From the NCBI GenBank assembly GCA_035639875.1, contig DASQXE010000123.1, forward strand, positions 1-42,563: 42,563 bases of DNA, given 5' to 3'. Below the pieces are notes generated by a model. It did no database searches and was not told the DNA's origin. It saw only the letters and a program-made list of their open reading frames with translations. This document shows, piece by piece, positions 7,424 through 15,947 of this stretch. A program made the position numbers and the translations under genes. The stretch is from JAIBJP01 sp035639875. GTDB taxonomy: Bacteria; Actinomycetota; Thermoleophilia; Gaiellales; Gaiellaceae. How positions within the stretch are numbered: the first letter of the stretch is position 1; every line of letters starts with the position of its first letter.

Positions 7424-8454
7424 GCCCCGTCCGGCGAGAGGCGCTCGGCGAGGTACTTGACGCCGATCGGATACCGGTACTCGATCCCCATATGGGTCGC
7501 GTCGAACAGCTCGAAGAAGACATCCGTCGCGCCCGCGTCCGCGACCGCGCGCCGAAACGCCTCCGCGCCGAGGTCGAGGTACCACTCGTCCTTCTTTCCG
7601 GCGTCGATGTAGATCGCACGTAGGCCACGGACGGCCTCCGCGTGGCGGGCCACCATCCGCACGGGGTCCTTCTCGAGCCAGCGTTCCCATAGGTCCTCGA
7701 TCAGCTCTCCCGTGGCGACGTCGAACGGAGGGCGCACTGTGCCGTCGTCGTCCGCCGAATAGCAAGCGGCCATGCACCACGAGTCGAGGAGGAAGTGGTC
7801 GGAGTCCTTGGAGAACGCCGGCCGCGTGCGAAAGTCCTCCCAGAAGCGGTCGTACGACCCCTCGTACTCGTCCCGCAGGGCCCGGGCCGACTCCCGAAAC
7901 TCAGGCAGATAACAGTTCTCGAAGAGAGCGTCGCCGGCGTGGGTGGCCAACCCGCCGAAGAGATCGGGACGCAGCATGGGAGTGACCATCGCGCCGTAAC
8001 CGCCGCTCGACTTTCCCGAGATCCCCCGGTGCTCGGGCGCGGCCAGCGTGCGGTAGCGCTCGTCCACCCAGGCAACCACCTCGTCGCAGAGGTAGGTGTG
8101 ATAACGGCCGGTCCCGGGCGAGTCCAAGAATTGGCTGCCGCCGACCGAAGTCCAGCAGTCGACGTAGACGAGGACGGCTGGTGGCGAATCACCGGAGGCG
8201 AACAGCCCGTCGGCGAGCTCGGGGAAGTTCCGCCGGAAAGGCATCCGGTTGCGCCACATGTCCAGCTGTCCCGTCAGGCCCTGGATGACGTAAATCGACG
8301 GATAGCGGCGGTCGGGCTCCTCGTCGTAACCGGGCGGGACGTAGACCCACAGCGGCCGGCGGTTCGGGTCGCCCAGTGCGTTGTCGCGTAGAGCCTCGCT
8401 CTCGATCTCGTGCACGTCGATGCGACCGTGCAGCTCGCTTCCCCATGGCTTCAT
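7420..8454 (-). CDS. Esterase D/A-type alpha/beta hydrolase
   Basis: The 344-residue alpha/beta hydrolase belongs to the putative-esterase (PF00756-type) family. The nucleophile elbow GKSSGG places Ser149, the acid is probably in DAGKKDEW, and the His is in DATHMGIEYRY. Conserved RPLWVYVPPGY and YPSIYVIQG precede the elbow. There is no signal peptide, so it is probably cytoplasmic. The substrate cannot be read from sequence. The start ATG lies 6 nt after a TAGGAT hexamer that contains the stop of mutM. Confidence 0.85.
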   Translation of the reverse strand: MKPWGSELHGRIDVHEIESEALRDNALGDPNRRPLWVYVPPGYDEEPDRRYPSIYVIQGLTGQLDMWRNRMPFRRNFPELADGLFASGDSPPAVLVYVDCWTSVGGSQFLDSPGTGRYHTYLCDEVVAWVDERYRTLAAPEHRGISGKSSGGYGAMVTPMLRPDLFGGLATHAGDALFENCYLPEFRESARALRDEYEGSYDRFWEDFRTRPAFSKDSDHFLLDSWCMAACYSADDDGTVRPPFDVATGELIEDLWERWLEKDPVRMVARHAEAVRGLRAIYIDAGKKDEWYLDLGAEAFRRAVADAGATDVFFELFDATHMGIEYRYPIGVKYLAERLSPDGA

Positions 8455-8460
8455 GCGGCG

Positions 8461-8466
8461 ATCCTA
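8461..8466 (-). promoter_or_regulatory. Candidate -10 (TAGGAT) for the esterase, containing the mutM stop codon
   Basis: The mutM stop TAG (8464-8466) continues as TAGGAT, then 6 nt, then the esterase ATG. This is canonical leaderless spacing with no room for a Shine-Dalgarno in the 9-nt gap. Confidence 0.5.
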
Positions 8467-9303
8467 GTCGGGGTGAAGCGGCTGGCAGAAGGGGCAGAAC
8501 CAAGTTCCGCGACCGCCGGCCCGGGTCTTCTCGATGGGAGTCCCGCATCGCAGGCACGGCCCGCCGGCCCGGCCGTACACACGAAACTCGTCTTGCATGC
8601 GACCGCGGGTCCCTTCGGGATCGCGGTAGTCTCGAAGAGTCGCTCCCTGGCGCGCGATTCCCATCTCGAGCGCGGCGCGGATTCCTTTCCTGAGCCGGCC
8701 GATCTCTTCGGGCGTCAGCGTTCCCGCAGGGCGGAGCGGATGAATCCGCGCGCGCCACAGCGCTTCGTCGGCGTAGATGTTTCCGAGCCCCGCCGCCGCC
8801 CGCTGATCGAGGAGCGCCGCCTTGATGGGCGCCTTGCGCCCGGTCAGCGCGCCGGTAAGCGCAGCGGTCGTGAAAGCGCGTTCGAGCGGCTCGTCGCCGA
8901 GCCTCCGCGCGGCGATGTAGCCCGCCAACTCGCCCGGCTCGAGCAACGTCCAGGTGCCGAAGCGGCGGACATCCCGGTAGGCGACGTCCGACCCGTCGTC
9001 TAGCCTGACAACAGCACGCCGATAGGGATCCGCTTCGAACCCGCCCCGAGCCGGATGCTCGACGTTCCCCGTCATGCGCAAGTGAATGAGGAGGTGCCGC
9101 CCGCTCTCGAACTCGACAATCAAATACTTCCCCCGGCGCCCGATGTTCCGGACGCGCTCTCCTTCGAGGGCAGCCGCAATCGCTTCGGGTGGGTCCGGCC
9201 GCGTCAGCCGCGGGTCGGCGATCTCGACCCGCTCGAAGCGCCGCCCCGTCAGACGCGGAGCGAGTCGGGCCCGGATCGTCTCGACTTCCGGAAGCTCAGG
9301 CAT
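8464..9303 (-). CDS. mutM: Formamidopyrimidine-DNA glycosylase
   Basis: This bifunctional glycosylase/AP lyase removes 8-oxoguanine and FapyG. The mature N-terminus PELPEVET carries catalytic Pro2 and Glu3, GRRGKYL holds the conserved Lys, and GLGNIYADEALW is the helix-two-turn-helix. A C-terminal zinc finger, CLRCG ... CPFC, closes the 279-residue protein. All catalytic elements are present. It follows deoA by 9 nt in a salvage/repair cluster. Confidence 0.96.
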   Translation of the reverse strand: MPELPEVETIRARLAPRLTGRRFERVEIADPRLTRPDPPEAIAAALEGERVRNIGRRGKYLIVEFESGRHLLIHLRMTGNVEHPARGGFEADPYRRAVVRLDDGSDVAYRDVRRFGTWTLLEPGELAGYIAARRLGDEPLERAFTTAALTGALTGRKAPIKAALLDQRAAAGLGNIYADEALWRARIHPLRPAGTLTPEEIGRLRKGIRAALEMGIARQGATLRDYRDPEGTRGRMQDEFRVYGRAGGPCLRCGTPIEKTRAGGRGTWFCPFCQPLHPD

Positions 9304-9312
9304 CGGCGTTCG

Positions 9313-10608
9313 TCAGGCGATGACGTCGAGAACGATGGGGCGCGACTCGGGCTCGGTCGTGCCGACTTTGTAGGCAGCGAGCACGTCGGACACCGCGCGG
9401 TCGGCGGCGTCTTCCGTTGCGGCGTGGACCTCGGCGAGCGGATCGCCGTCCGCAACCCGGTCGCCGCGTTTGGCGCGACAGACGATGCCAACCGAGTGGT
9501 CGATCGTGTCCTCCTTGCGGACCCGGCCGGCGCCTAGGCTGAGGGCGGCTTCGCCGATCTGCGTGGCGGCGATGGACTCGACGTAGCCGGCGCTCGGGGC
9601 CGTGACGGTCCGGACGACCGGAGCGCCGGGCAACGCCTCGAGAGAGGGGTCGCCGCCCTGTGCGCGGATCCAGCGCTCATAGGCGGCAACGGCGGCTCCG
9701 TTCGCGAGTGTCTCTTCGGCGCGGCGCCTGCCTTCGGCGTGGTCGACGCCGAGGTCGGAGAGGGCGAGGAGGTGCGCGGTCGCTCCGAGCACGAGCTCGA
9801 CGAAGTCGGGCGGCCCCGCGCCGTTCAGCGTGGCCACCGCCTCGCGGATCTCGAGCGCGTTGCCGACGGCGCGACCGAGCGGCTGGTCCATGTCCGTCAG
9901 CTCGCAGACGACCTCGCGGCCTGCGCGTGCGCCCAGCTCGCGCATTGCTTCTGCGAGCTCGCGGGCCGAGTCGAGCGTCTTCATGAAGGCGCCGTCGCCA
10001 ACTTTCACGTCGAGAACGATCGCGTTGGCTCCGCCTGCGATCTTCTTGGACATGATGCTCGACGCGATCAGCGGGATGATGTCGATGGTCGCCGTCACGT
10101 CCCGGAGCGCGTAGAGGCGCTTGTCCGCGGGGACGAGGTCGGCGGTCTGCCCGATGACCGCGATCCCGACGTCGCGCACCTGATCGAGGAACTCCTCCAT
10201 CCCCAGCTCGACGCGAAAGCCGGGAATCGACTCGAGCTTGTCGAGCGTGCCGCCGGTGTGGCCCAGCCCCCGTCCGCTCATCTTGGCGAAGGGGACCCCA
10301 CACGCTGCGACGACGGGGCCAAGCGCGATGGAGGTCTTGTCGCCGACGCCTCCGGTCGAGTGCTTGTCCACCACCTTGCGGCCGAGTGGCGAGAGGTCGA
10401 CGACGTCCCCACTTTGCACCAGGGCGTCCGTCAAGGCATGCGTCTCGGCGGGTGTCAGCCCCTTGAAGAAGACGGCCATGCAGAAGGCCGCCATCTGATA
10501 GTCGGGGATCTCGTCGCGCCCGTAGGCAAGCACGAGCTCGGCGATCTCCTCGCTACGGAGCTCAGCGCCGTCGCGCTTGCGTTGGATGAGGTCGGCAGGA
10601 CGGATCAC
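9313..10608 (-). CDS. deoA: Thymidine/pyrimidine-nucleoside phosphorylase
   Basis: The enzyme phosphorolyses thymidine (and possibly uridine) to base plus (deoxy)ribose 1-phosphate. The phosphate-binding region KHSTGGVGDKTS and the family signature SGRGLGHTGGTLDKLE are intact. A C-terminal domain of about 90 residues completes the 431-residue chain. The start is a GTG in a GTGA overlap with the methyltransferase. Together with deoB in the same unit it can feed nucleoside sugars into the pentose phosphate pathway. Uridine versus thymidine preference is not decided. Confidence 0.95.
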   Translation of the reverse strand: MIRPADLIQRKRDGAELRSEEIAELVLAYGRDEIPDYQMAAFCMAVFFKGLTPAETHALTDALVQSGDVVDLSPLGRKVVDKHSTGGVGDKTSIALGPVVAACGVPFAKMSGRGLGHTGGTLDKLESIPGFRVELGMEEFLDQVRDVGIAVIGQTADLVPADKRLYALRDVTATIDIIPLIASSIMSKKIAGGANAIVLDVKVGDGAFMKTLDSARELAEAMRELGARAGREVVCELTDMDQPLGRAVGNALEIREAVATLNGAGPPDFVELVLGATAHLLALSDLGVDHAEGRRRAEETLANGAAVAAYERWIRAQGGDPSLEALPGAPVVRTVTAPSAGYVESIAATQIGEAALSLGAGRVRKEDTIDHSVGIVCRAKRGDRVADGDPLAEVHAATEDAADRAVSDVLAAYKVGTTEPESRPIVLDVIA

Positions 10609-11321
10609 GTCTTGTCGCAGACGAAGATGGACTGCCTGCTCCGGGCGCGGAACTCGCGCTCGAGGTGGGGGACCCGGTCGGCAAGCTCGCGACCGCGGAT
10701 GAGCGAGCTCAGGTACGTGCGGACGGAATCCCGGTCCGGGAAGACGACCGTTCCGTCGGCGTCCCGTCGTTCGACATGGCGGAAGTGGCGTCGGAGCGAC
10801 TGGGCGCCGTTCTCGCTCGAGAAGGAAAGCTCGCCGACGGCCGAATCGCCGAGCCAGTCGTACAGCTCGAGAAGATGCTCCGCCGAGAACGTCCCGGCTA
10901 CGAGCCTGCCGCGCGCCGCCAGAACGCGTTCGATCTCCGCCAGGCCGCGATGGAGATCTGGGACGTGATGCAGGACCCAGTTCGCCACGACGGCGTCGAA
11001 TTCACCGTCTGCGAACGGCAGCGCCTGCGCATCGGCCACTAAGGCGTTGACGCCCCGAGCGCGCGCGACCTCCACCATCCGCGGAGAGATATCGACGGCG
11101 ACGACCTCGGCAGCAAGCGCTCGTTCCGTCCGTTCGGCGAACTCGCCGAGCCCGCAGCCGACGTCGAGAATCCGGCAAGGCTGAACCTCTTTCAGCGCGA
11201 CGAGCGCGAGATCCTCGGCTTTGTCGCCCACGACGAAGTCGGAGAAGACGACGCGCCGCGCGGCGAAGCGCTCCTCGCTCGCGTATTCGCGCGCGACGAG
11301 CTCAGGGTCGTTGAACTTCAC
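10605..11321 (-). CDS. Class I SAM-dependent methyltransferase
   Basis: The 238-residue protein has a Rossmann methyltransferase core: motif I ILDVGCGLGEFAE, acidic loop VVAVDISPRM, motif II FDAVVANWVLHHV. This is UbiE/COQ5-like small-molecule type, with unknown substrate. The start is GTG at 11321, overlapping the deoB stop (GTGA). Its stop overlaps deoA the same way, so it is locked between two nucleoside-salvage genes. A role on nucleosides or their products is inference from context only. Confidence 0.88.
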   Translation of the reverse strand: MKFNDPELVAREYASEERFAARRVVFSDFVVGDKAEDLALVALKEVQPCRILDVGCGLGEFAERTERALAAEVVAVDISPRMVEVARARGVNALVADAQALPFADGEFDAVVANWVLHHVPDLHRGLAEIERVLAARGRLVAGTFSAEHLLELYDWLGDSAVGELSFSSENGAQSLRRHFRHVERRDADGTVVFPDRDSVRTYLSSLIRGRELADRVPHLEREFRARSRQSIFVCDKT

Positions 11322-12484
11322 GGCGCGATAATGGGCGCGCCCGGGATCCCGCGCGAGGGCGCTTTGCCGCCGAGCCAGGCGTTGACAGTCGCGCCCACGT
11401 CGGCGAACTCGCCCTCGTGCACTGCCCCCGCGGCGTTCTTCCCTTCGACGTAGGCGAGCAGCAACGCGTGCTCGCGGGAGTGATCCGTCGACGGCGTCGT
11501 CGGATCGCAGCCGTGGTCGGAAGTGAGGATGAGGAGATCCTTCGGACGAAGCGCGTCGAGCAGATCCGGCAGGCGGCGATCGAAGTCCTGCAAGCAACGG
11601 TGGAAGTTGATCGGATCGTTGCGGTGACCCCAGAGCATGTCCGTCTCGACGAGGTTGACGAAGAGGAGCCCCTCGTCCATCTCCCGCAAGAGCGTCTCGG
11701 TCTGCTTGATCCCGTCGATATTCGACTTCGTCGGATGGGAGTGGTCGATGTCGACGCCGGCGAAGATGTCGTGGATCTTCCCGACGCCGTGCACCTCCGC
11801 GCCCGCCTCCCGCACGAGCGTCAGGTAGTTCGGCTGCTTCGGCTTGAGCGACCAGTCGTGGCGGTTGGGCGTGCGCACGTAGTTGCCCGGTTCGCCGATG
11901 AACGGTCGAGCGATCACGCGTCCTACCGCGTGCTTGCCCGTCAGGATCTCGCGGGCGATTCGGCAAGCGTCATAGAGCTCGTCGAGCGGGATCGTCTCCT
12001 CGTGCGCGGCGATCTGGAAGACGGAGTCGGCCGATGTGTAGACGATCCATTTCCCGGTTTCCTGGTGCTCTTCGCCGAGCTCCTCGATGATCTCGGTCCC
12101 CGACGCCGCCTTGTTGCCGAGGACGCCGCGCCCGGTGCGATGGGCGAAGTCCTCGATGATCTGCGATGGAAACCCGTGCGGATAGGTCGGCAGCGGTTCG
12201 GGAGTCACGATCCCCATGAGCTCCCAGTGGCCGGTCGTCGTGTCCTTTCCTTTCGACCGCTCGACGAGCCGGCCCGCCAGCGCGGGGGCCTGCGGTTGCG
12301 GCGGGCAGCCTTCGAGGTCTTCGACGTTGCCGAGCCCGAGCTGCTCGAGATTCGGAAGGTCGAGGCCGCCGACGGCGCGGGCCACGTTGCCGAGCGTATT
12401 CGAGCCCTCGTCACCGTACTCGGCCGCATCCGGCAATTCGCCGGCCCCAACGGCGTCGAGGACGATCACGCATGCCCGTGGCAT
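11318..12484 (-). CDS. deoB: Phosphopentomutase
   Basis: It interconverts (deoxy)ribose 1- and 5-phosphate. The alkaline-phosphatase-superfamily fold shows VIVLDAVGAGELPDA at the N-terminus, GKDTTTGHWELMG around the phosphorylated Thr, and metal-binding HSHPTKSNIDGI and LTSDHGCDPTTPSTDHSRE. The length (388) is normal. First gene of the deoB-methyltransferase-deoA-mutM unit. The ATG follows TAGGAT by 6 nt, so translation is probably leaderless. Confidence 0.96.
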   Translation of the reverse strand: MPRACVIVLDAVGAGELPDAAEYGDEGSNTLGNVARAVGGLDLPNLEQLGLGNVEDLEGCPPQPQAPALAGRLVERSKGKDTTTGHWELMGIVTPEPLPTYPHGFPSQIIEDFAHRTGRGVLGNKAASGTEIIEELGEEHQETGKWIVYTSADSVFQIAAHEETIPLDELYDACRIAREILTGKHAVGRVIARPFIGEPGNYVRTPNRHDWSLKPKQPNYLTLVREAGAEVHGVGKIHDIFAGVDIDHSHPTKSNIDGIKQTETLLREMDEGLLFVNLVETDMLWGHRNDPINFHRCLQDFDRRLPDLLDALRPKDLLILTSDHGCDPTTPSTDHSREHALLLAYVEGKNAAGAVHEGEFADVGATVNAWLGGKAPSRGIPGAPIIAP

Positions 12485-12489
12485 GGGGC

Positions 12490-12496
12490 TATCCTA
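12490..12496. promoter_or_regulatory. Overlapping bidirectional -10 element (TATCCTA)
   Basis: Seven bases hold two -10 hexamers on opposite strands: TAGGAT on the minus strand (12491-12496), 6 nt before the deoB ATG, and TATCCT on the plus strand (12490-12495), 9 nt before the ATG at 12505. The two start codons are only 20 nt apart, so the two RNA polymerases could not bind simultaneously. Confidence 0.45.
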
Positions 12497-12504
12497 TTCC
12501 TGGC

Positions 12505-12645
12505 ATGGACACAGTCCTCGGGCTCCTCGGCATGCTCGTCTGGATCGTCGTGGTGATCGCGCTCGCCTCCGGCGTCACGTACGCGGTCATCCGCTTGACG
12601 CCCGGCGAGAAGCCCCAGACGCGCGACTCGTCCAGCCCGTCCTGA
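12505..12645 (+). CDS. Small membrane protein (46 residues)
   Basis: It begins MDTVLGLLGMLVWIVVVIALASG, a single strong transmembrane helix, then a short polar, Pro/Ser-rich tail (TPGEKPQTRDSSSPS). It lies between the divergent deoB start and the convergent ald stop, filling the gap almost exactly (ends 12645; ald stop 12647). Fit to the gap and a -10 upstream support a real gene. I recognise no family. Confidence 0.55.
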   Translation: MDTVLGLLGMLVWIVVVIALASGVTYAVIRLTPGEKPQTRDSSSPS

Positions 12646-12646
12646 C

Positions 12647-13771
12647 CTAGACCGCTTCGAGCGGCAGTACTTCGTCGAGCGGCGAGTAGTCGAGTCCGTG
12701 CGCCTCGGCGACGGCTTCGTAGGTCAGTTTTCCTTCGAATACGTTGACGCCGCGCGCGAGGGTGCGGCTGCGGGTGATTGCCTCGCGGACGCCGTGGTCT
12801 GCGATTAGCTCCGCATACGGCAGCGTCACGTTCGTCAGCGCATAGGTCGACGTGATCGGCACCGCGCCGGGCATGTTGGAGACGCAGTAGTGGACGATGC
12901 CGTCGACCTCGAAGATGGGATCGGAGTGCGTCGTCGGGTGCGAGGTCTCGAAGCAGCCGCCCTGGTCGATCGAGACGTCGACCAGCACGGCGCCCTGCTT
13001 CAGCGCGCCGAGCATGTCCCGCGTGATGAGCTTGGGGGCGCGCGCGCCGGGGATGAGCACGGCGCCGACGATGAGATCGGCGCCGCTGACCGCGTCGTCG
13101 ATTGCCAGTTGCGTCGACATGGCGAGAGTGATTCGCCCGTCCAACATCATCTCGAGGTCCCGCATGCGCTCGACGGACTTGTCCAGCACCCAGACGTCCG
13201 CCTGCATCCCGACGGCGATGAGCGCCGCGTTGTAGCCGACGATCCCGCCTCCGAGAACGACGACCTTGGCGGGCGGAACGCCCGGAACGCCGCCGAGCAG
13301 GATGCCGCGTCCGCCCTGAGCCTTTTCGAGCGCCCAGGCGCCCATCTGGGAGGCCAAACGACCGGCCACCTCGCTCATCGGAGCGAGCAGCGGTAATTGG
13401 TGGTCGTCCGTTTCGACCGTTTCGTACGCGACGCAGACCGCGCCACTCTCGAGCAAAGCGCGGGTGAGGCGCTCGTCGGCGGCGAGATGGAGGTACGTGA
13501 AGAGGACGAGGCCCTCGCGGAGCCGGTCGAATTCCTCGGGAAGCGGCTCCTTCACCTTGAGAACGAGATCGGAGGCCGACCAGACCTCGTCGACGGACGC
13601 GATCTGGACGCCGACTGCCTCGTACGCGGCGTCCGGGAGGGCGCTCCCCTCTCCTGCCTCCCCCTCGACGACGACGTCATGCCCGCGCCGGCGGAGCTCG
13701 ACGGCGCCCGCCGGGGTGAGCGCGACGCGATGCTCGTCGGGCTTGATCTCCTTGACGACGCCGATCCGCAT
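12647..13771 (-). CDS. ald: Alanine dehydrogenase
   Basis: The enzyme performs NAD-dependent reversible oxidative deamination of L-alanine to pyruvate and ammonia. The 374-residue chain has N-terminal MRIGVVKEIKPDEHRVALTP, the NAD-binding VVVLGGGIVGYNAA and DKSVERM, and the C-terminal VDVSIDQGGCFETSHPTTH signature. All are typical. It starts 18 nt after the DUF3866 stop. Pyruvate produced here could be taken up by the nearby PPDK, but the two are in separate units. Confidence 0.96.
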   Translation of the reverse strand: MRIGVVKEIKPDEHRVALTPAGAVELRRRGHDVVVEGEAGEGSALPDAAYEAVGVQIASVDEVWSASDLVLKVKEPLPEEFDRLREGLVLFTYLHLAADERLTRALLESGAVCVAYETVETDDHQLPLLAPMSEVAGRLASQMGAWALEKAQGGRGILLGGVPGVPPAKVVVLGGGIVGYNAALIAVGMQADVWVLDKSVERMRDLEMMLDGRITLAMSTQLAIDDAVSGADLIVGAVLIPGARAPKLITRDMLGALKQGAVLVDVSIDQGGCFETSHPTTHSDPIFEVDGIVHYCVSNMPGAVPITSTYALTNVTLPYAELIADHGVREAITRSRTLARGVNVFEGKLTYEAVAEAHGLDYSPLDEVLPLEAV

Positions 13772-13789
13772 AGGGGCGCCGAAAGATAC

Positions 13790-14773
13790 CTACGAGACGA
13801 GGCCGCGGGCGAGCTTGCCGGCCGCGAACGCGACCGCGAAGAACCAGGGATCCTCGACTGGGCCCCGTCCCATGTGCGACAGCGGGAAACCGGCGCACGC
13901 CTCGTCCCAGCCCGTGACATCCACGAGCGTCGCGTCGGACAGCCCTTCGGGCGTGGCGAGCCGTAAAGGCCAGCCCACCTCGACCTCGCCCGCCAGTGCG
14001 AGGACCGCGCGCGCGTGGTGCGAGAGCCCACGGTGCCGCTCTCGAGGGTCGGCCTCCGAATAGCGGACGGCGAGCACAGGCCGGCCGCCGAGCGTTCGCG
14101 CCGTCATCACCGCCTCGGCGGCCGCCAACCCGCCGTGACCCCACGGGCTTGCAGTGCCGACGATGCCCGGCCCGATTCCACAAACGACGGCGTCGAAGCC
14201 CTGCTCCGCCGTCCAGACGAGCGCTGCCGCGGTCGAGACGCACGCAACGTCGCCGTCGATGCAGGCGCCCACGGCCACCGCCCGCTCGACGAGCCCGCGC
14301 CCGCGAAGCACGCGCACCGTATCCGAGAGAGAGACCGGCAGCGCGCCGCCGGGGAGCTGGACATAGGCGACGCGAATGCCGTCGCCCAAGCCGGCGCAGG
14401 CCGGAGCAACCTGGCTGTGCAGCGAGCAGCAGACCACCGGGAGGCCGCTGAGTAGTTCGCGCTGAGCGCCGTCCTCCTCCGCGTGGCGAACGGCGTGCTG
14501 GAGCGGCGTGTAGGGGAGCTTCATCACGTGCGCCTCCGGCTCCGCCGCCAGGCCGAGCCCGCGCGTGAGATTGGCGTAGACGACGTCGAAGCCGCCAGAG
14601 CCGAGCCCGAGCTCGACCGCCTGGACATTGACGATGACGTCGTCACCGACGGCGACGGGTCCGGTCAGGCGCGGATAAGCGATGGAGGGACGTCCGTCCA
14701 CTTCCAGCCGAACGAGCCCCTCCAGCCGCTCCGTGATGGCCGTGACGCTGCCGCGCCGAAGGCTAAGCGCCAT
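13790..14773 (-). CDS. DUF3866 family protein
   Basis: This is a 327-residue protein of the actinobacterial DUF3866 family, whose function is unknown. Visible features: an N-terminal beta-rich segment (RRGSVTAITERLEGLVRL), a conserved MKLPYTPLQHAV stretch, a Gly-rich GIGPGIVGTASPWGHGGLAAA loop and a conserved SHHARAVLAL near the C-terminus. No transmembrane segment or signal peptide. The start overlaps the M20 peptidase end by 11 nt, so the two are probably co-translated. The glycine-rich loop suggests ligand binding, but no activity can be assigned. Confidence 0.8.
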   Translation of the reverse strand: MALSLRRGSVTAITERLEGLVRLEVDGRPSIAYPRLTGPVAVGDDVIVNVQAVELGLGSGGFDVVYANLTRGLGLAAEPEAHVMKLPYTPLQHAVRHAEEDGAQRELLSGLPVVCCSLHSQVAPACAGLGDGIRVAYVQLPGGALPVSLSDTVRVLRGRGLVERAVAVGACIDGDVACVSTAAALVWTAEQGFDAVVCGIGPGIVGTASPWGHGGLAAAEAVMTARTLGGRPVLAVRYSEADPRERHRGLSHHARAVLALAGEVEVGWPLRLATPEGLSDATLVDVTGWDEACAGFPLSHMGRGPVEDPWFFAVAFAAGKLARGLVS

Positions 14774-15878
14774 GGCGCGCGAGCTCGACGAGCTCGAGGG
14801 TGACGCCGAGCATGCGCTCCAGGTCGGAGACTGCGATGCGCTCGTCGGGCGTGTGCACCTGCAGCATTCCGTTGGCGAGGTTGACGCAGCGCAGGCCGCG
14901 CGCGTTGAAGACGTTTGCGTCCGCGCCGCCGCCGGTGTCGACCGCGCGCGGCGACAGACCCGCGTGCTCGATCGCCTCCCACGCGAGCCGGAAGGCGGGT
15001 TCGTCGGCGCGGAAGCGGTAGCCTGGATAGGTCTCGCCGATCGTCGTCTCGACCTCGCACTCGGACACGCTCGCGGCGAAGGCGAAGCACTCGACCATCT
15101 CCTCGACGAGGTCGGCGAGCTTGCCCTGGTCTCGCGAGCGCGCTTCGGCGGCGAGCTCGCAGCGATCCGGAATCACGTTGCGCGCCGTGCCGCCGCTGAT
15201 ACGGCCGACGTTGGCGGTCGTCTCGTCGTCGATCCGGCCGAGGCGAAGGTCGGCAATCGCGCGGGAGGCAGCGACGATGGCCGAGCGGCCCTCCTCGGGC
15301 GCCAGGCCGGAATGAGCGGCCCGCCCCTTGAACACCACGTCGATCGTCCGTCCCCACGGCGACGAGCGCACGACGTCCCCGATCGGCCCCGACGAGTCGT
15401 AGACGAATCCGCGCTCGGCCTCGAGCCGCGTGTGGTCGAACGCGAACGCGCCCAGGAGGCCGACCTCCTCGCGAACCGTGAACAGGAGCTCGAGGCCCGC
15501 ATGCGGGCGACGCTCCGAGAGCAGGAGCCGCGCGGCCTCTAGCATGACGGCAACGGAGGCCTTGTTGTCGGCGCCCAGGATCGTGCCCGCCGCGTTTCGC
15601 ACATAGCCGTCCTCGTCGACGACGGGCTCGATGGGCCCCTGCGGCGGCACCGTGTCCATGTGGGCACAGAGAAAAAGCGGCGCGCCCCCGTTCTTCCCGT
15701 CGCTCGGCTCGAGGCGCGCGAGGAGGTTCCCCGCTTCGTCGCCGTCGACGGAAAGGCCGAGGCCGCGCAAGTACGCGTCGATCCGCGCGGCCACCTTCCC
15801 CTCGTCGCCCGACGGGCTGGGAATCGCGGCCAGCTCGAGAAAAAGCGGCAGGACGTCCGAGGACCAGGTCGCTTCCAC
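14763..15878 (-). CDS. M20-family metallopeptidase (PepT-like)
   Basis: This zinc aminopeptidase/tripeptidase-like enzyme has 371 residues. The metal ligands are recognisable: LCAHMDTVPP (His and catalytic Asp), GADNKASVAV (bridging Asp), TVREEVGLLGA (catalytic Glu and ligand Glu) and the late His in LQVHTPDERI. The dimerisation domain starts at FKGRAAHSG. The start is GTG, 7 nt after TAGAAT and without Shine-Dalgarno. Substrate is unknown; PepT-like tripeptidase is the best guess. Confidence 0.88.
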   Translation of the reverse strand: MEATWSSDVLPLFLELAAIPSPSGDEGKVAARIDAYLRGLGLSVDGDEAGNLLARLEPSDGKNGGAPLFLCAHMDTVPPQGPIEPVVDEDGYVRNAAGTILGADNKASVAVMLEAARLLLSERRPHAGLELLFTVREEVGLLGAFAFDHTRLEAERGFVYDSSGPIGDVVRSSPWGRTIDVVFKGRAAHSGLAPEEGRSAIVAASRAIADLRLGRIDDETTANVGRISGGTARNVIPDRCELAAEARSRDQGKLADLVEEMVECFAFAASVSECEVETTIGETYPGYRFRADEPAFRLAWEAIEHAGLSPRAVDTGGGADANVFNARGLRCVNLANGMLQVHTPDERIAVSDLERMLGVTLELVELARHGA

Positions 15879-15885
15879 GGCCGCG

Positions 15886-15891
15886 ATTCTA
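15886..15891 (-). promoter_or_regulatory. Candidate -10 (TAGAAT) for the M20 peptidase
   Basis: TAGAAT on the minus strand, 7 nt before the GTG at 15878. A 12-bp perfect palindrome, TTTCGGCCGAAA (15893-15904), occupies the promoter spacer immediately upstream, in a position suited to an operator. Confidence 0.5.
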
Positions 15892-15894
15892 TTT

Positions 15895-15932
15895 TCGGCC
15901 GAAATCTTCGGCTGCGCCGCGATTTCGGCCGA
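15895..15932. repeat. Long inverted repeat between pyrG and the M20 peptidase
   Basis: TCGGCCGAAATC (15895-15906) and GATTTCGGCCGA (15921-15932) form a perfect 12-bp stem with a 14-nt loop. The left arm overlaps the self-palindrome TTTCGGCCGAAA. No U-tract follows on either strand. It could be an operator with two half-sites, or a transcription-pausing hairpin after pyrG. Confidence 0.6.
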
Positions 15933-15947
15933 CCGAGAGGACAGAGG

